From the NCBI RefSeq assembly GCF_000218485.1, contig NZ_AFPB01000177.1, positions 1-64,000 of the forward strand: a stretch of 64,000 nucleotides of DNA. Reading direction: 5' to 3'. The DNA comes from Aquimarina agarivorans. Lineage in GTDB: Bacteria; Bacteroidota; Bacteroidia; Flavobacteriales; Flavobacteriaceae. The translations under genes were made by a program, and so were the position numbers. This document shows, piece by piece, positions 18,856-27,951 of the stretch; position 1 is the first letter of the stretch; the number at the start of each line of letters is the position of its first letter. A model generated the notes under the pieces. That model made no database searches, had not been told where the DNA came from, and worked only from the letters and a program-made list of their open reading frames with translations.

Positions 18856-20163
18856 ATGATATTAGCAGCTAGTATAGGAGGAACAGTAGTAGCTACTGTT
18901 GCCGCTTTTTTGGTACTTACGTTGGTTTTAGTTGGTATCCTTTTATTTGCAAAAGAAAAACTATCTCCATCAGGGCCAGTTAAGCTTACAATTAATGGAG
19001 GTGATGAAGTAGAAGTATCCTCAGGAGGTACTTTATTAGGAACTTTAGGTAATAATAAGATTTTTTTACCATCGGCTTGTGGTGGTGGTGGTACTTGTAT
19101 ACAATGTAAATGCCAAGTGCTTGAAGGTGGTGGTGATTTACTACCAACCGAGGAACCTCACTTTACACGTAAGGAAGCCGCTGAAGGTTGGCGCTTAGGT
19201 TGTCAGGTTAAAGTAAAATCTGATATGGTAATTAAAGTACCAGAAGAGGTTTTTGGAATAAAAAAATGGGAAGCTACTGTAGTACGTAACTACAACGTTG
19301 CTTCATTTATTAAGGAATTTGTAGTTGAAATTCCTGAAGAAATGGACTATGAAGCAGGCGGATATATTCAAATTGAAGTACCAGCTTGTAAGGTTGATTT
19401 CAAAGATATTGATATTACTGCACACCCAGAGGAGCATGAAACTCCAGATAAATTCCAGTTAGAATGGGATAAATTTAAACTTTGGGATTTGAAAATGACT
19501 AATCCAGAGATGGTTGAGCGTGCGTATTCTATGGCTTCTTTCCCAGCAGAAGGTAGAGAAATTATGTTAAATGTACGTATTGCAACGCCTCCATTTGACA
19601 GACAAAAAGGAGGTTGGGCTGATGTTAATCCTGGAGTGGCATCGTCATACGTGTTTTCATTGAAAAAAGGAGATAAATGTGTAATTTCTGGTCCTTATGG
19701 TGAATTTTTTATCAATCACAGCGATGCTGAGATGATTTATGTTGGTGGTGGAGCAGGTATGGCACCAATGCGTTCGCATTTATACCATTTATTCCGTACC
19801 TTAAAAACAGGCCGTAAAGTTTCTTATTGGTATGGAGGGCGTTCCAAACGTGAATTGTTTTACACGGAGCATTTTAGAGCTTTAGAAAAAGATTTTCCAA
19901 ATTTTAAATTTTATATTGCATTGTCTGAGCCAATGGAAGAAGATAATTGGAAAGTAAAAGATGGTTTAGATGGTGAAGGTGATGGATTTGTAGGCTTTGT
20001 GCACCAAGTTGTTATTGATAATTATTTATCGAAGCATGATGCACCTGAAGATATTGAATTCTATTTTTGTGGACCACCACTGATGAATAAAGCCGTAGAA
20101 AAAATGGCGGATGATTTTGGTGTACCAAAAGAAAATGTACGATTTGATGATTTTGGAGGATAG
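18856..20163 (+). CDS. nqrF: Na+-translocating NADH:quinone reductase subunit F
   Basis: 435 residues, the NADH-oxidising entry subunit. Order: N-terminal membrane anchor (about 5-32), [2Fe-2S] ferredoxin domain with ligands C75, C81, C84 and C116, FAD domain with RAYSMAS at 222-228, and NADH domain with [11 protein letters not shown] at 297-307 and the FCGPPLMN loop near 415. It ends with the expected FGG-type C-terminus. Last gene of the operon; a very strong hairpin starts 18 bp after its stop codon. Confidence 0.96.
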   Translation: MILAASIGGTVVATVAAFLVLTLVLVGILLFAKEKLSPSGPVKLTINGGDEVEVSSGGTLLGTLGNNKIFLPSACGGGGTCIQCKCQVLEGGGDLLPTEEPHFTRKEAAEGWRLGCQVKVKSDMVIKVPEEVFGIKKWEATVVRNYNVASFIKEFVVEIPEEMDYEAGGYIQIEVPACKVDFKDIDITAHPEEHETPDKFQLEWDKFKLWDLKMTNPEMVERAYSMASFPAEGREIMLNVRIATPPFDRQKGGWADVNPGVASSYVFSLKKGDKCVISGPYGEFFINHSDAEMIYVGGGAGMAPMRSHLYHLFRTLKTGRKVSYWYGGRSKRELFYTEHFRALEKDFPNFKFYIALSEPMEEDNWKVKDGLDGEGDGFVGFVHQVVIDNYLSKHDAPEDIEFYFCGPPLMNKAVEKMADDFGVPKENVRFDDFGG

Positions 20164-20180
20164 TAATTTAATTCTTCAAG

Positions 20181-20237
20181 CATAAATAAACCAAAAAAGC
20201 TACTTCAGTTTGAAGTAGCTTTTTTGGTTTATTTATG
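20181..20237 (+). terminator. nqr operon terminator, 26-bp perfect hairpin
   Basis: Arms 20181-20206 and 20212-20237 are exact reverse complements (26 bp) around the loop AGTTT. The core is AAAAAAGCTACTTC/GAAGTAGCTTTTTT. The T run lies inside the stem, so the usual terminator hairpin is about 14 bp and a further 12-bp palindromic extension flanks it. It would act in both directions. Confidence 0.9.
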
Positions 20238-20546
20238 TTGTTCTCGATATCAAATTTTTCTTTTAAATTTTTTTTGCCAGATAGCTCATTGCAAAATGAT
20301 ATCGTGGCTAAGGCGTTTAAATTGTCATTCTACAATTTTTCGAGTTGATCTCGTTTTAACTATTTTATTTAAGGTTTTATATATAAAATTTCCAATTTAT
20401 AATGGAGAGTTTTTTAAAAATCGGATTTAGTATACAATGTTCACTTTTCTACTTTATGTTTTGGATTAAATTGGATTACAATTTTATTTTCTTTCTCTTT
20501 CAAAAAAAGTAAATCATACTGTTAAATTTAAGAATAGCATGAAGTG
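20238..20546. other. 309-bp AT-rich spacer, no gene seen
   Basis: An in-frame stretch here (20224-20430) starts inside the terminator hairpin and gives a low-complexity product with no recognisable family; I do not call it. No RNA gene or repeat was seen. Confidence 0.5.
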
Positions 20547-21623
20547 TTACACTTCTGTTTTAATTGTATTTTCTTTAATTTTAATACTGCTATGTGGTAA
20601 ACTTTCTGGGTAATTTTGTTGTAAAAAATCGATTAATTTTTCCCTGACGTGAACCCTTAAATCCCATGCTGTTGGCGAATCTTTAGCGCTTACTAGTGAT
20701 CTTAGTTCTATAATATCTTTCTGCGCATTTGTTACCTGAATTATATCGACTTGCTTATCCCATAATGATGTATTGTTTAAAATTTCAGTTTGTGCTTTGC
20801 GCAAAGCAGCTGTAGGTACTTTGTAATCCGTATAAATAAATATGGTACCAAGTATATCCGCTGAGTTGCGAGTCCAGTTTTGAAATGGTTTTTCAATAAA
20901 ATAAGTTGTAGGAACCACAAGTCTACGCTTATCCCATATTTTTACCACCACATAAGTCAAATTAATTTCTTCAATAACACCCCATTCGTTTTCAACAATC
21001 ACCACATCGTCCATACGAATAGGTTGTGTAAATGCAATTTGTATTCCTGCTAATAGTGTGGATAGGGCCTTTTGAGCCGCAAAACCAATTATAATTCCTG
21101 CAATACCAGCCGATGTTAATAAGCTTATTCCAATTTGTCTAATATTTTCAAAGCTCATTAGAAGTATGCCGATTGCTAGTAAAATGACGACAAAGCTTAT
21201 TACACGTTCTAAAATTTTAAATTGGGTGTATATTTTACGTGCTTTCAAATTATCTTCGGCATCGGTATCGTACTTTGATATTATTTTTCGAATTATGAAT
21301 TTGAAGCTGTTTAAAACAATCCAAGTGGTTGATATAATAAATCCTACTCTTATGATTTTACTTAAAATTTCATTTTGCTTGTCATTTAAATCGATGCCAT
21401 AAATTTTGGTATACAAGGCAAATAGGAAAAAAAATAAAAGGAGTAAAGGGGCTTTTATTCTTTTTTGAAAATTTAATGGCAATACATATTTTGGATTTTT
21501 ACCAATTAGTTTGAGGGTGTAAAGTATGGTGTGATAAAGAATAATGCTTATTACCAACCCTATTCCAATAATTTTTAAACTTTCAATTGCTGCTTGACTG
21601 AACTCCATGTATTTTTTTTGCAA
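20547..21623 (-). CDS. mechanosensitive ion channel, MscS family
   Basis: 358 residues. Hydrophobic segments at about 13-35, 55-70, 90-110 and 135-165 lead into the pore-lining helix and beta domain: TSAGIAGIIIGFAAQKALSTLLAGIQIAFTQ followed by PIRMDDVVIVENEWGVIEEI. That is the MscS TM3 and upper cytoplasmic beta domain. A C-terminal alpha/beta domain follows (to SLPHSSIKIKENT). Such channels open under membrane tension to release solutes after osmotic downshock. The start could instead be the ATG five codons later (MEFSQ); no signal decides. Stands alone, convergent with nqrF. Confidence 0.9.
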   Translation of the reverse strand: MQKKYMEFSQAAIESLKIIGIGLVISIILYHTILYTLKLIGKNPKYVLPLNFQKRIKAPLLLLFFFLFALYTKIYGIDLNDKQNEILSKIIRVGFIISTTWIVLNSFKFIIRKIISKYDTDAEDNLKARKIYTQFKILERVISFVVILLAIGILLMSFENIRQIGISLLTSAGIAGIIIGFAAQKALSTLLAGIQIAFTQPIRMDDVVIVENEWGVIEEINLTYVVVKIWDKRRLVVPTTYFIEKPFQNWTRNSADILGTIFIYTDYKVPTAALRKAQTEILNNTSLWDKQVDIIQVTNAQKDIIELRSLVSAKDSPTAWDLRVHVREKLIDFLQQNYPESLPHSSIKIKENTIKTEV

Positions 21624-22024
21624 AATGGTATAAATTAAAGGAGTCTTGTTGTTGTAATGTAACTGTGTTTAATCCTTTTAATAGTTAATATTATCTACAA
21701 CGTTATTTTTTATAATTATGTATTGTAGCGATACCTTATTGGTTAGTGTTTCATGCAGCATCGGCTATATAGAAATGTATTGAGAACTGTTTATGAATGT
21801 TTAGGAAGTTGATATAAGTATTTCTTATTAGAATAAACTCATATTAGGTAAGGCAATATAATTTAGTAAGATTTGTTAATAAAAAAGACTGCCTAGCAAG
21901 GCAGTCCTAAGTAGTAGGTTCTATTACATATTTAGTAGGTCAAATGGCAGTAACTATTGTATTAATTTTTAATACTTTTAATTTGTTTTAATAGGCGCAC
22001 TAAATACATGTAAGCTTGTCAATA
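21624..22024. other. 401-bp spacer holding only a terminator
   Basis: AT-rich stretch between the MscS gene and the PilJ-domain pair. Apart from the hairpin at 21887-21906 I see no ORF, RNA gene or repeat. Confidence 0.5.
21881..21906 (-). terminator. intrinsic terminator for the PilJ-domain gene pair
   Basis: 8-bp stem GACTGCCT/AGGCAGTC (21887-21894, 21899-21906) with loop AGCA, followed on the minus strand by a T run (A run at 21881-21886). It lies 119 bp past the stop codon of the downstream PilJ-domain gene. Confidence 0.8.
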
Positions 22025-22837
22025 TTATTTGTCCAATTCAGCGTAAATTGAGGTTAAGCCGTCGTACAAATTAGTCAATTCATTTGTGGTGTCATATACC
22101 ATATTCATGGAAGCTGTTCCAGTCAAAAATTGGTGTCGTTGCTCCCGTATTTTTTCAAATGCTATTAAAGTAGAGCCAATAGCTTCATCAATTTTATTAT
22201 TATTTATTTCTTTACTCAACAAGGTAACTAGAGTTTCGTCCAGTTCATTAAATATTGATTTCAAATAATTTTCAACGGTTTCATTGTATTCCTTACGTTT
22301 TAAAAATAGCTTTTTGGCTATAAAATAGACGCATAAGCGCTGAGACAGCATTCGTTGTTTGCCTGAAAGATCAATAGTTTGTAATACTTCATCTGAAATT
22401 TTGAAATCACTGAGCATAAAAGATTCGTTTTGCAGGGATTTAACAACTTCATCCGTATCGGTAAGTAATTTATTTGATAATTCTAATATTTTAGTAATGA
22501 AAACTTCGTTAACAGGTTTTTCTAAATAAATTTTAAAATTTTCCCAAGTAACAATTTCCTTATTTATTTTTGAACGTACTTGATCAGAAAACATTTTTTG
22601 AGCATTAATGCTTAGTGTTTTTATATTATTTTCAAAAATAATTTTACCAATTTTTAATTCTTTATTTAATTCAGGTAAGTTAGCCCCATAAGCCTTCATC
22701 AGATATACTTTAGCTAATTTTTGTGAAAGCATACGTTGCTTTCCAGCTATATTAATCATCTGATTAGGAGTGATATTGGCAGATACCATAAGAGTACTGA
22801 CAAATAACAAGGCAATAAAAAGGTAGTTTTTCTTCAT
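22025..22837 (-). CDS. secreted stand-alone PilJ-type sensory domain protein, copy 2
   Basis: 270 residues with a signal peptide (about 1-20). The protein has two copies of a P-box-like helix: INIAGKQRMLSQKLAKVYL just after the signal peptide, and IDLSGKQRMLSQRLCVYFI around residue 155. This is the type IV pili methyl-accepting transducer N-terminal (PilJ) domain, related to the nitrate/nitrite-binding helices of NarX and NarQ. Here there is no membrane anchor beyond the signal peptide and no kinase, HAMP or signalling domain, so the sensor is a free periplasmic (or lipid-free secreted) helical bundle. Partner and ligand are unknown. The related gene lies 48 bp upstream on the same strand. 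Confidence 0.8.
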   Translation of the reverse strand: MKKNYLFIALLFVSTLMVSANITPNQMINIAGKQRMLSQKLAKVYLMKAYGANLPELNKELKIGKIIFENNIKTLSINAQKMFSDQVRSKINKEIVTWENFKIYLEKPVNEVFITKILELSNKLLTDTDEVVKSLQNESFMLSDFKISDEVLQTIDLSGKQRMLSQRLCVYFIAKKLFLKRKEYNETVENYLKSIFNELDETLVTLLSKEINNNKIDEAIGSTLIAFEKIREQRHQFLTGTASMNMVYDTTNELTNLYDGLTSIYAELDK

Positions 22838-22885
22838 AAATATTTTAGTTTAAACCTGCAGCGCAAACAATTTTAAAGGGAATAA

Positions 22886-23680
22886 TTAATTTAACTCACT
22901 ATAGCTGTGGGTTACTTTATCAAATTGTTTAGTTAATTTGTTTGTGGCTTCAAACACTAGTTCAGGAGATACCTTTCCATTTAAAAAGTGCTCCCTTTTA
23001 GCTCTTAAAAATTCGAAGGTCAAGAGTGCTTCACCAATAGCTTCGTCAATATCAGGAGTGTTTAATTCGCTGTTAAGTAATTTTATTAGCGCATCATCAA
23101 TATTATAAAATAAAGCACTTAACATTTGATAATTTTTTTTATCATCAAAAAGTTTGGCAGCTACGTAATACATACAAGCTCTTTGCGAAAGCATCCGTTG
23201 TTTTCCAGACAAGTTTATTGTAGCTAGAGTTTCTTTTGAGCTAGAATATTTAGCTACATTAATAGTACCCTCCTGCATACTGCTAACTACAGCTTGTGCA
23301 GATGCCAATAATTTATTTGCGCTTTCCAATACCTTTTTAGCATTGTCCTTGTTAATTGGTAGATCAAGCAGTTTTTTAAATTTCATCCAATTGCTTATTT
23401 CATTATTGACAAAACTTTTTACTTTTGAATCGAAGACAGTTGCAGAATTAGTAGCCAGTGTTTCAATATTTCGTTGGAAAATAATTTTGGAAATAGATAA
23501 ATCTTTTTTAACTCCGGCATTGTTATAGCCCATGGCGTACATCAAATAAGCTTTTGCCATTTTTTGTGATAACATTCGTTGTTTTCCTGCAATGTTTATC
23601 ATTTGATTCGGGTTCATCTCTTGCGCCTGTATCAAAGAAAGAGAAAGTAAACATAGTACTGCGAGTAATATTTTTTTCAT
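22886..23680 (-). CDS. secreted stand-alone PilJ-type sensory domain protein, copy 1
   Basis: 264 residues, starting at MKKILLAVL; a start eight codons upstream would put polar residues in front of the signal peptide, which ends near SLIQAQ. It is a paralogue of the next gene: two P-box-like helices, INIAGKQRMLSQKMAKAYLM near residue 28 and INLSGKQRMLSQRACMYYVA near residue 157, and the same overall helical layout through to the C-terminus (FEATNKLTKQFDKVTHSYSEL). No transducer domain. The pair likely arose by tandem duplication and is likely co-transcribed, with a terminator after the second gene. Function unknown; binding of a small anion is the family-based guess. Confidence 0.8.
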   Translation of the reverse strand: MKKILLAVLCLLSLSLIQAQEMNPNQMINIAGKQRMLSQKMAKAYLMYAMGYNNAGVKKDLSISKIIFQRNIETLATNSATVFDSKVKSFVNNEISNWMKFKKLLDLPINKDNAKKVLESANKLLASAQAVVSSMQEGTINVAKYSSSKETLATINLSGKQRMLSQRACMYYVAAKLFDDKKNYQMLSALFYNIDDALIKLLNSELNTPDIDEAIGEALLTFEFLRAKREHFLNGKVSPELVFEATNKLTKQFDKVTHSYSELN

Positions 23681-24177
23681 AATGGTCGTATTTAACTGAT
23701 GCAATGATATTTATAAAGCTACTACGAATAGCAAATTGTATAAGAAAAATCTATACCTGCTAGATTAAATGCATTTTTAAACGATAAAATACATTTTTTT
23801 GCGATGAAAAGAATTTGGTTTATCTAAGAATTTAGTTATTAAAATGATATTTTTTTCATTAAATTATTGTAATTCATAATCATTGAGTTTTTGCTATTAA
23901 AAAGTTACTTTTTATTACCTAGGTAGCTTTAGTGCTAATGTGTGGTTTTTGTAGTACAAAATACTAGGGTGTCACTTTTGAGTGATATTACATCATACTA
24001 TAATTATACATAAAGCTGTTCTTCTGTCAAGAAAATACATAAAAGGGAATGCTTTTAACGATAGCAGTTACCTTTTAATTTGCTTTCACATAACTAGCCC
24101 AAGGTCAGTTAATAACATTTTATCGTTTGCTTAATGATTAGGCGGGCGTTTTGAAAAACTATTATATAATTCAGCTG
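23681..24177. other. 497-bp AT-rich spacer, no gene seen
   Basis: Promoter region of the PilJ-domain pair and the downstream flank of the GNAT gene. I found no full TAnnTTTG box near the start codon and no clear hairpin, ORF or RNA gene. Confidence 0.45.
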
Positions 24178-24681
24178 CTATTTTGAATAAATATTTTTAT
24201 TATGGAGTTCCATCCAATTATTTGAATCGGCTAAGTCAGTCCAGCCATATTTTCGATATAATTCATGAGCATCCCCAGTAAGTAAAATCCAACGTCTTAA
24301 TCCTTGAAGTTTTGGGAAATTTATTATGGTTTCTAAAAGCCATTTTGATAGCCCTTTTCCTCTATATTCCTTTAAAATATAAACATCACCTAAATACGCT
24401 ATTGTCGAAAAATCTGTGATGATTCTTGCAAAACCAATTTGTTTATCCTTGTTGTAAAGACCAAAACACAAGGAATTTTCTATGGAAATTTTTACTTTAT
24501 TTTTAGGAATATTTAAACACCAATAAGCTTGAGTAGATAAAAACTCATGAATAGCATCAATGTCTAATTTAGATTTATCAGTAGAAATATGGAATTCGTC
24601 TCCTTGTAATCGTATGTCTTTCATTTGATATTCAGTTGAAAAATTGCTGTTTAATCTTGGGTTGTTTAAATCATAAATCAA
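24178..24681 (-). CDS. GNAT family N-acetyltransferase
   Basis: 167 residues as drawn; a second possible start (MKDIRLQ, at 24624) would give 148 residues and a more typical GNAT length. Acetyl-CoA-binding motif A is plain: GDVYILKEYRGKGLSKWLLE, with the R-x-x-G-x-G loop EYRGKGL. The downstream LTGDAHELYRKYGWTDL segment matches motif B of small GNATs (like the Y-x-K-x-G-F/W ending). The acceptor substrate cannot be predicted. Cytoplasmic, single gene, no operon partner seen. Confidence 0.85.
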   Translation of the reverse strand: MIYDLNNPRLNSNFSTEYQMKDIRLQGDEFHISTDKSKLDIDAIHEFLSTQAYWCLNIPKNKVKISIENSLCFGLYNKDKQIGFARIITDFSTIAYLGDVYILKEYRGKGLSKWLLETIINFPKLQGLRRWILLTGDAHELYRKYGWTDLADSNNWMELHNKNIYSK

Positions 24682-24923
24682 ACATGTATTATGTACCTAA
24701 AAGAGGCATTTTTACTAGGAGAAAGATAAAATTTTAATTAAGGGAAAACAATTCCTAAATACGCGAGAGTGGTATTTTAAGACATTGGTAGGGTAAACTA
24801 TTTTAATTTTAAAGTTGGTTTATTGTGAGGAATACTACAAAGGGTGGAAAATGAAACGAGTATTGTATTTCAGCAAACGTAAGTGACAAATTATGCAAAT
24901 TGTACTGGCTGTTTTTTGATACA

Positions 24924-25541
24924 TTATTTTAAGCTTGTTTCCTTAAAAAAATCTTGATTTAATTGATCTATATGAGTCAATACTTCTTCACAACCTTGTT
25001 TGGATGTTGAAGAAGTTATAAAATATGGAGGCATTTCTTCCCAAAACTCTAGCATTTTACTTTTGTAATTTTCAATATGTTTAGGTAAAGTATTTATGGT
25101 AAGTTTATCTGCTTTGGTAAAAATTATAAAAAAAGGAACTTGGTTGTTAGCAAGCCATTCCATAAAAGCCAAATCAATTTTTTGAGGCTCGTGCCGGCAG
25201 TCCACCAATACAAATGCACTTACTAATTGTTTCCGTTCTTTAAAATAATTAGTGATAAACTTTTGAAATGTTTTTTTTGTGCTTTTTGAAGTTCTGGCGT
25301 ATCCATATCCAGGTAAATCTACTAAAAACCAATTTTTGTTGACTAAAAAATGATTAATAAGCTGTGTTTTTCCTGGTCTTCCAGAAGTTTTAGCTAAACT
25401 TTTTCTCCCCATTAGGGCATTGATTAGCGAAGATTTTCCCACATTTGAACGTCCTATAAACGCATATTCGGGTAAGGTGTCACCAGGGCATTTGGCAACA
25501 TCACTATTGCTAATTACAAAATCTGCACTTGAAATTTTCAC
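24924..25541 (-). CDS. engB: ribosome biogenesis GTPase EngB (YihA/YsxC)
   Basis: 205 residues, usual length. GTPase motifs in order: G1 GRSNVGKS at 30-37, switch I with KTSGRPGKTQ, G3 DLPGYGYA at 75-82, G4 TKAD at 142-145, and the G5-like TSST segment near 178. EngB is an essential GTPase for maturation of the 50S ribosomal subunit. The alpha/beta-hydrolase gene lies 11 bp upstream on the same strand, so the two form an operon that diverges from the division cluster. Confidence 0.96.
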   Translation of the reverse strand: MKISSADFVISNSDVAKCPGDTLPEYAFIGRSNVGKSSLINALMGRKSLAKTSGRPGKTQLINHFLVNKNWFLVDLPGYGYARTSKSTKKTFQKFITNYFKERKQLVSAFVLVDCRHEPQKIDLAFMEWLANNQVPFFIIFTKADKLTINTLPKHIENYKSKMLEFWEEMPPYFITSSTSKQGCEEVLTHIDQLNQDFFKETSLK

Positions 25542-25552
25542 ACTAAAGTGTT

Positions 25553-26317
25553 TTAAATGTTTTCTTTAATAAGCCACTCGTGGAGGTATTTATTAAATGT
25601 TTCAGGATGTTCCATCATGGCAGCATGACCACATTCATCAATCCAGTAAAGTGTGGAATTAGGAATAAGTCTATTAAAGTCTTCAGCTACATCCGGAGGA
25701 GTAACGACATCATTTTTGCCCCAAATAATACATGCAGGAACTTTTATTTTTGGCAAATCTTTAGCCATATTATGTCTAATAGCACTTTTTGCAATGGCTA
25801 TTGTTCTTACAAGTTTATAACGGTCATTTACGGTATTGTATACTTCATCCACCATTTCTTTAGTAGCTGTTTCAGGTTTGTAAAAAACATCCTGAGCCTT
25901 TTGTTTTATATATTCGTAGTCTCCACGCTTTGGATAACTCTCACCCATACCGCTTTCATACAAACCTGAGCTTCCAGTTAACACAATACCTTCTACCAAC
26001 TCCGGGTACATTTTTTGAAATACCAGCGCAATATGACCACCAAGTGAATTTCCTACCAGCGTAACTTTAGAATATCCTAGGTAGTCCAAAAATTCCTTCA
26101 AAAACTTAGCTAGGTTGCCCACACTAGTCTTAATCAGTGGAAGTTTATAAATAGGAAGTTCGGGTATAATCACACGGTAACCATGTTTAGGGAAGTGAGA
26201 GAACATTCCTTCAAAATTACTTAAACCTCCCATAAGCCCGTGGAGGACAACTATAGGTGTTCCTTCTCCAGAACTCGCGTATATAAATTTTCCTTCTTTT
26301 ATTAAGTTTTCGTTCAT
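25553..26317 (-). CDS. alpha/beta-fold hydrolase
   Basis: 254 residues from the ATG of MNENLIKEGKF. A TTG start 27 bp upstream is possible, but that TTG lies inside a TATATTTG promoter box, which argues for the ATG. Family features: oxyanion loop LHGLMGG, nucleophile elbow GNSLGG (Ser at residue 91), acid in GKNDVVTPP, and His in ECGHAAMMEHPE. Substrate is unknown; similar genes are often found next to engB/mraZ in Flavobacteriaceae. No signal peptide, so cytoplasmic. Confidence 0.87.
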   Translation of the reverse strand: MNENLIKEGKFIYASSGEGTPIVVLHGLMGGLSNFEGMFSHFPKHGYRVIIPELPIYKLPLIKTSVGNLAKFLKEFLDYLGYSKVTLVGNSLGGHIALVFQKMYPELVEGIVLTGSSGLYESGMGESYPKRGDYEYIKQKAQDVFYKPETATKEMVDEVYNTVNDRYKLVRTIAIAKSAIRHNMAKDLPKIKVPACIIWGKNDVVTPPDVAEDFNRLIPNSTLYWIDECGHAAMMEHPETFNKYLHEWLIKENI

Positions 26318-26341
26318 TAATGCTTTGGCGTGACTAAAACG

Positions 26342-26349
26342 CAAATATA
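26342..26349 (-). promoter_or_regulatory. candidate -7 box for the hydrolase-engB operon
   Basis: Reads TATATTTG on the minus strand, a full TAnnTTTG match, 25 bp ahead of the chosen hydrolase ATG. It overlaps the alternative TTG start and so decides the start. Confidence 0.5.
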
Positions 26350-26523
26350 ATATTTTAACAAACAGAAAAAGAATTTTTTTAGAGAACTCTTTTCCTACTT
26401 TTTTTTGTTTTTCGGCTACTTTTTTTTGATAATGTTATTACTAGTAATTTGAAATGGCTAGCTCAAGATTTGTAAATAGCAGTATTTGATTTTCTTCTAA
26501 AATAGGAAAAACTTATCAACAAT

Positions 26524-26549
26524 GTGGTATATTGTGGTAAAATGTGGTA
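26524..26549 (+). promoter_or_regulatory. candidate MraZ operator: three GTGGTA repeats with 10-bp period
   Basis: GTGGTA occurs at 26524-26529, 26534-26539 and 26544-26549, exactly one helical turn apart. A fourth copy at 26586-26591 is the mraZ start codon plus the next codon. In E. coli MraZ binds short G-rich direct repeats with a 10-bp period in its own promoter and represses the cluster; period and place match here although the repeat sequence differs. The repeats lie over the -33 region of the box at 26560. Confidence 0.7.
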
Positions 26550-26559
26550 TTATTTTCAA

Positions 26560-26567
26560 TATCTTTG
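26560..26567 (+). promoter_or_regulatory. candidate -7 box of the mraZ / division cluster promoter
   Basis: TATCTTTG matches TAnnTTTG. It lies 10 bp after the last upstream GTGGTA repeat and 18 bp before the GTG start of mraZ, giving a short leader. Confidence 0.6.
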
Positions 26568-26585
26568 ACTAATTCTAGGTAAATA

Positions 26586-27050
26586 GTGGTAAACTTAATT
26601 GGTACATACGAATGTAAGGCGGATGCTAAAGGCCGTTTAATGCTACCATCTGCATTCAAAAAGCAGTTGGATAGTGTGTTATCAGATGGGTTTGTGCTAA
26701 AAAGATCAGTGTTTCAACCCTGTGTGGAGTTATATCCTAAAAAGGAATGGGATGTGCTTATGCAAAAGTTGAATAAGTTAAATAGATTTAAAAAGAAGAA
26801 TAATGATTTTATTCGCCGGTTTACAGCAGGCGTAAAGGAAATTGAGGTGGATGCCACTGGGCGAATTTTAATTCCTAAGGATTTGGTCGCTTTTGCGGGG
26901 ATAAAAAAAGAGTTAGTGTTGTCATCGGCAATTAACATAATTGAAATTTGGGATAAAACACGTTACGAAAAAGCTATTGACGAAACAGCAGATGATTTTG
27001 CTGATTTAGCGGAAGAAGTAATGGGATTTGATGAAGAAATAGATGGATAA
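26586..27050 (+). CDS. mraZ: transcriptional regulator MraZ
   Basis: 154 residues from a GTG start. Two SpoVT/AbrB-like half domains: the first has DAKGRLMLPSAFKK (about 13-26), the second DATGRILIPKDLVAF (about 89-103), each with the D-x-x-G-R signature. MraZ forms a ring-shaped oligomer and represses the mra/division cluster. It is the first gene of the dcw cluster and overlaps rsmH by 8 bp. The GTG-GTA start sequence repeats the motif found three times upstream, so the protein may also bind over its own translation start. Confidence 0.95.
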   Translation: MVNLIGTYECKADAKGRLMLPSAFKKQLDSVLSDGFVLKRSVFQPCVELYPKKEWDVLMQKLNKLNRFKKKNNDFIRRFTAGVKEIEVDATGRILIPKDLVAFAGIKKELVLSSAINIIEIWDKTRYEKAIDETADDFADLAEEVMGFDEEIDG

Positions 27051-27951
27051 TAAGTATCACATACCCGTATTGTTAAATGCAACTGTTGATGGTTTGGTAA
27101 TTAAACCCAATGGAGTTTATGTGGACGTTACGTTTGGCGGAGGAGGGCATTCAAAAGAAATACTTTCTCGTTTGGGTACTGATGGAAAATTATTTGGTTT
27201 TGATCAAGATCAGGATGCGCATAAAAACGCTTTGGATGATGAAAGATTTCAACTTGTGCCGCATAATTTTAGGTTTATCAAACGCTTTTTACGGTTTTAT
27301 GGTGTAAAAAAAGTGGACGGTATTTTGGGAGATTTTGGGGTGTCTTCACATCAGTTTGATGTAGCAGATCGCGGTTTTTCAACGCGTTTTGAGGCGGAGT
27401 TAGATATGCGTATGGATCAAACGGCAACTCTTTCAGCCAATGAGGTGATTAATAATTATGAAGAGTTGGCATTGAAGCAAGTATTGTCTGAATATGGCGA
27501 ATTGAGGAATGCGGCTAAAATGGCACGTTTGATTGTTGAGGCAAGAGGAACTGGTTCTGTAAAAACAAGTGAGCAACTAAAGGCAGTTTTAGCGCCATGC
27601 ATGATTAAAAGAAAGGAACATAAAATTTTGGCGCAGGTATATCAAGCAATTCGAATTGAAGTAAATCAGGAAATTGCTGTGCTTAAGGAATTTTTGGGAC
27701 AAACTAAAGAGTTGTTGGCTCCAGGAGGTAGGTTGAGTTTAATATCCTATCATTCATTAGAAGATCGCTTAGTAAAACGATTTATAAGAAACGGCTTGTT
27801 TGAAGGAGAACCTGAAAAGGATTTGTTTGGAAAAATGTCCGTACCATTTAAAAAGGTTGGAGGTTTAATAGTGCCAGATGCTAATGAAATTGCTAAAAAT
27901 AACAGAGCGCGTAGCGCTAAATTAAGAATAGCTGAACGGATCGAAGATTAA
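27043..27951 (+). CDS. rsmH: 16S rRNA (cytosine-1402-N4)-methyltransferase RsmH (MraW)
   Basis: 302 residues, standard length. It methylates N4 of C1402 in the P-site region of 16S rRNA. The start HIPVLLNATVDGL, the SAM-binding VDVTFGGGGHSKEIL (about 26-40), DQDQDA, DFGVSSHQFD, and the C-terminal SYHSLEDRLVKRF signature are all present. It begins 8 bp inside the mraZ end and overlaps the ftsL start by one base (TAATG). Confidence 0.96.
   Translation: MDNKYHIPVLLNATVDGLVIKPNGVYVDVTFGGGGHSKEILSRLGTDGKLFGFDQDQDAHKNALDDERFQLVPHNFRFIKRFLRFYGVKKVDGILGDFGVSSHQFDVADRGFSTRFEAELDMRMDQTATLSANEVINNYEELALKQVLSEYGELRNAAKMARLIVEARGTGSVKTSEQLKAVLAPCMIKRKEHKILAQVYQAIRIEVNQEIAVLKEFLGQTKELLAPGGRLSLISYHSLEDRLVKRFIRNGLFEGEPEKDLFGKMSVPFKKVGGLIVPDANEIAKNNRARSAKLRIAERIED

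Noticed and set aside
20224-20430. 68-residue ORF after the nqr operon
   Set aside because: It begins inside the terminator hairpin and has no recognisable domain or conserved context.
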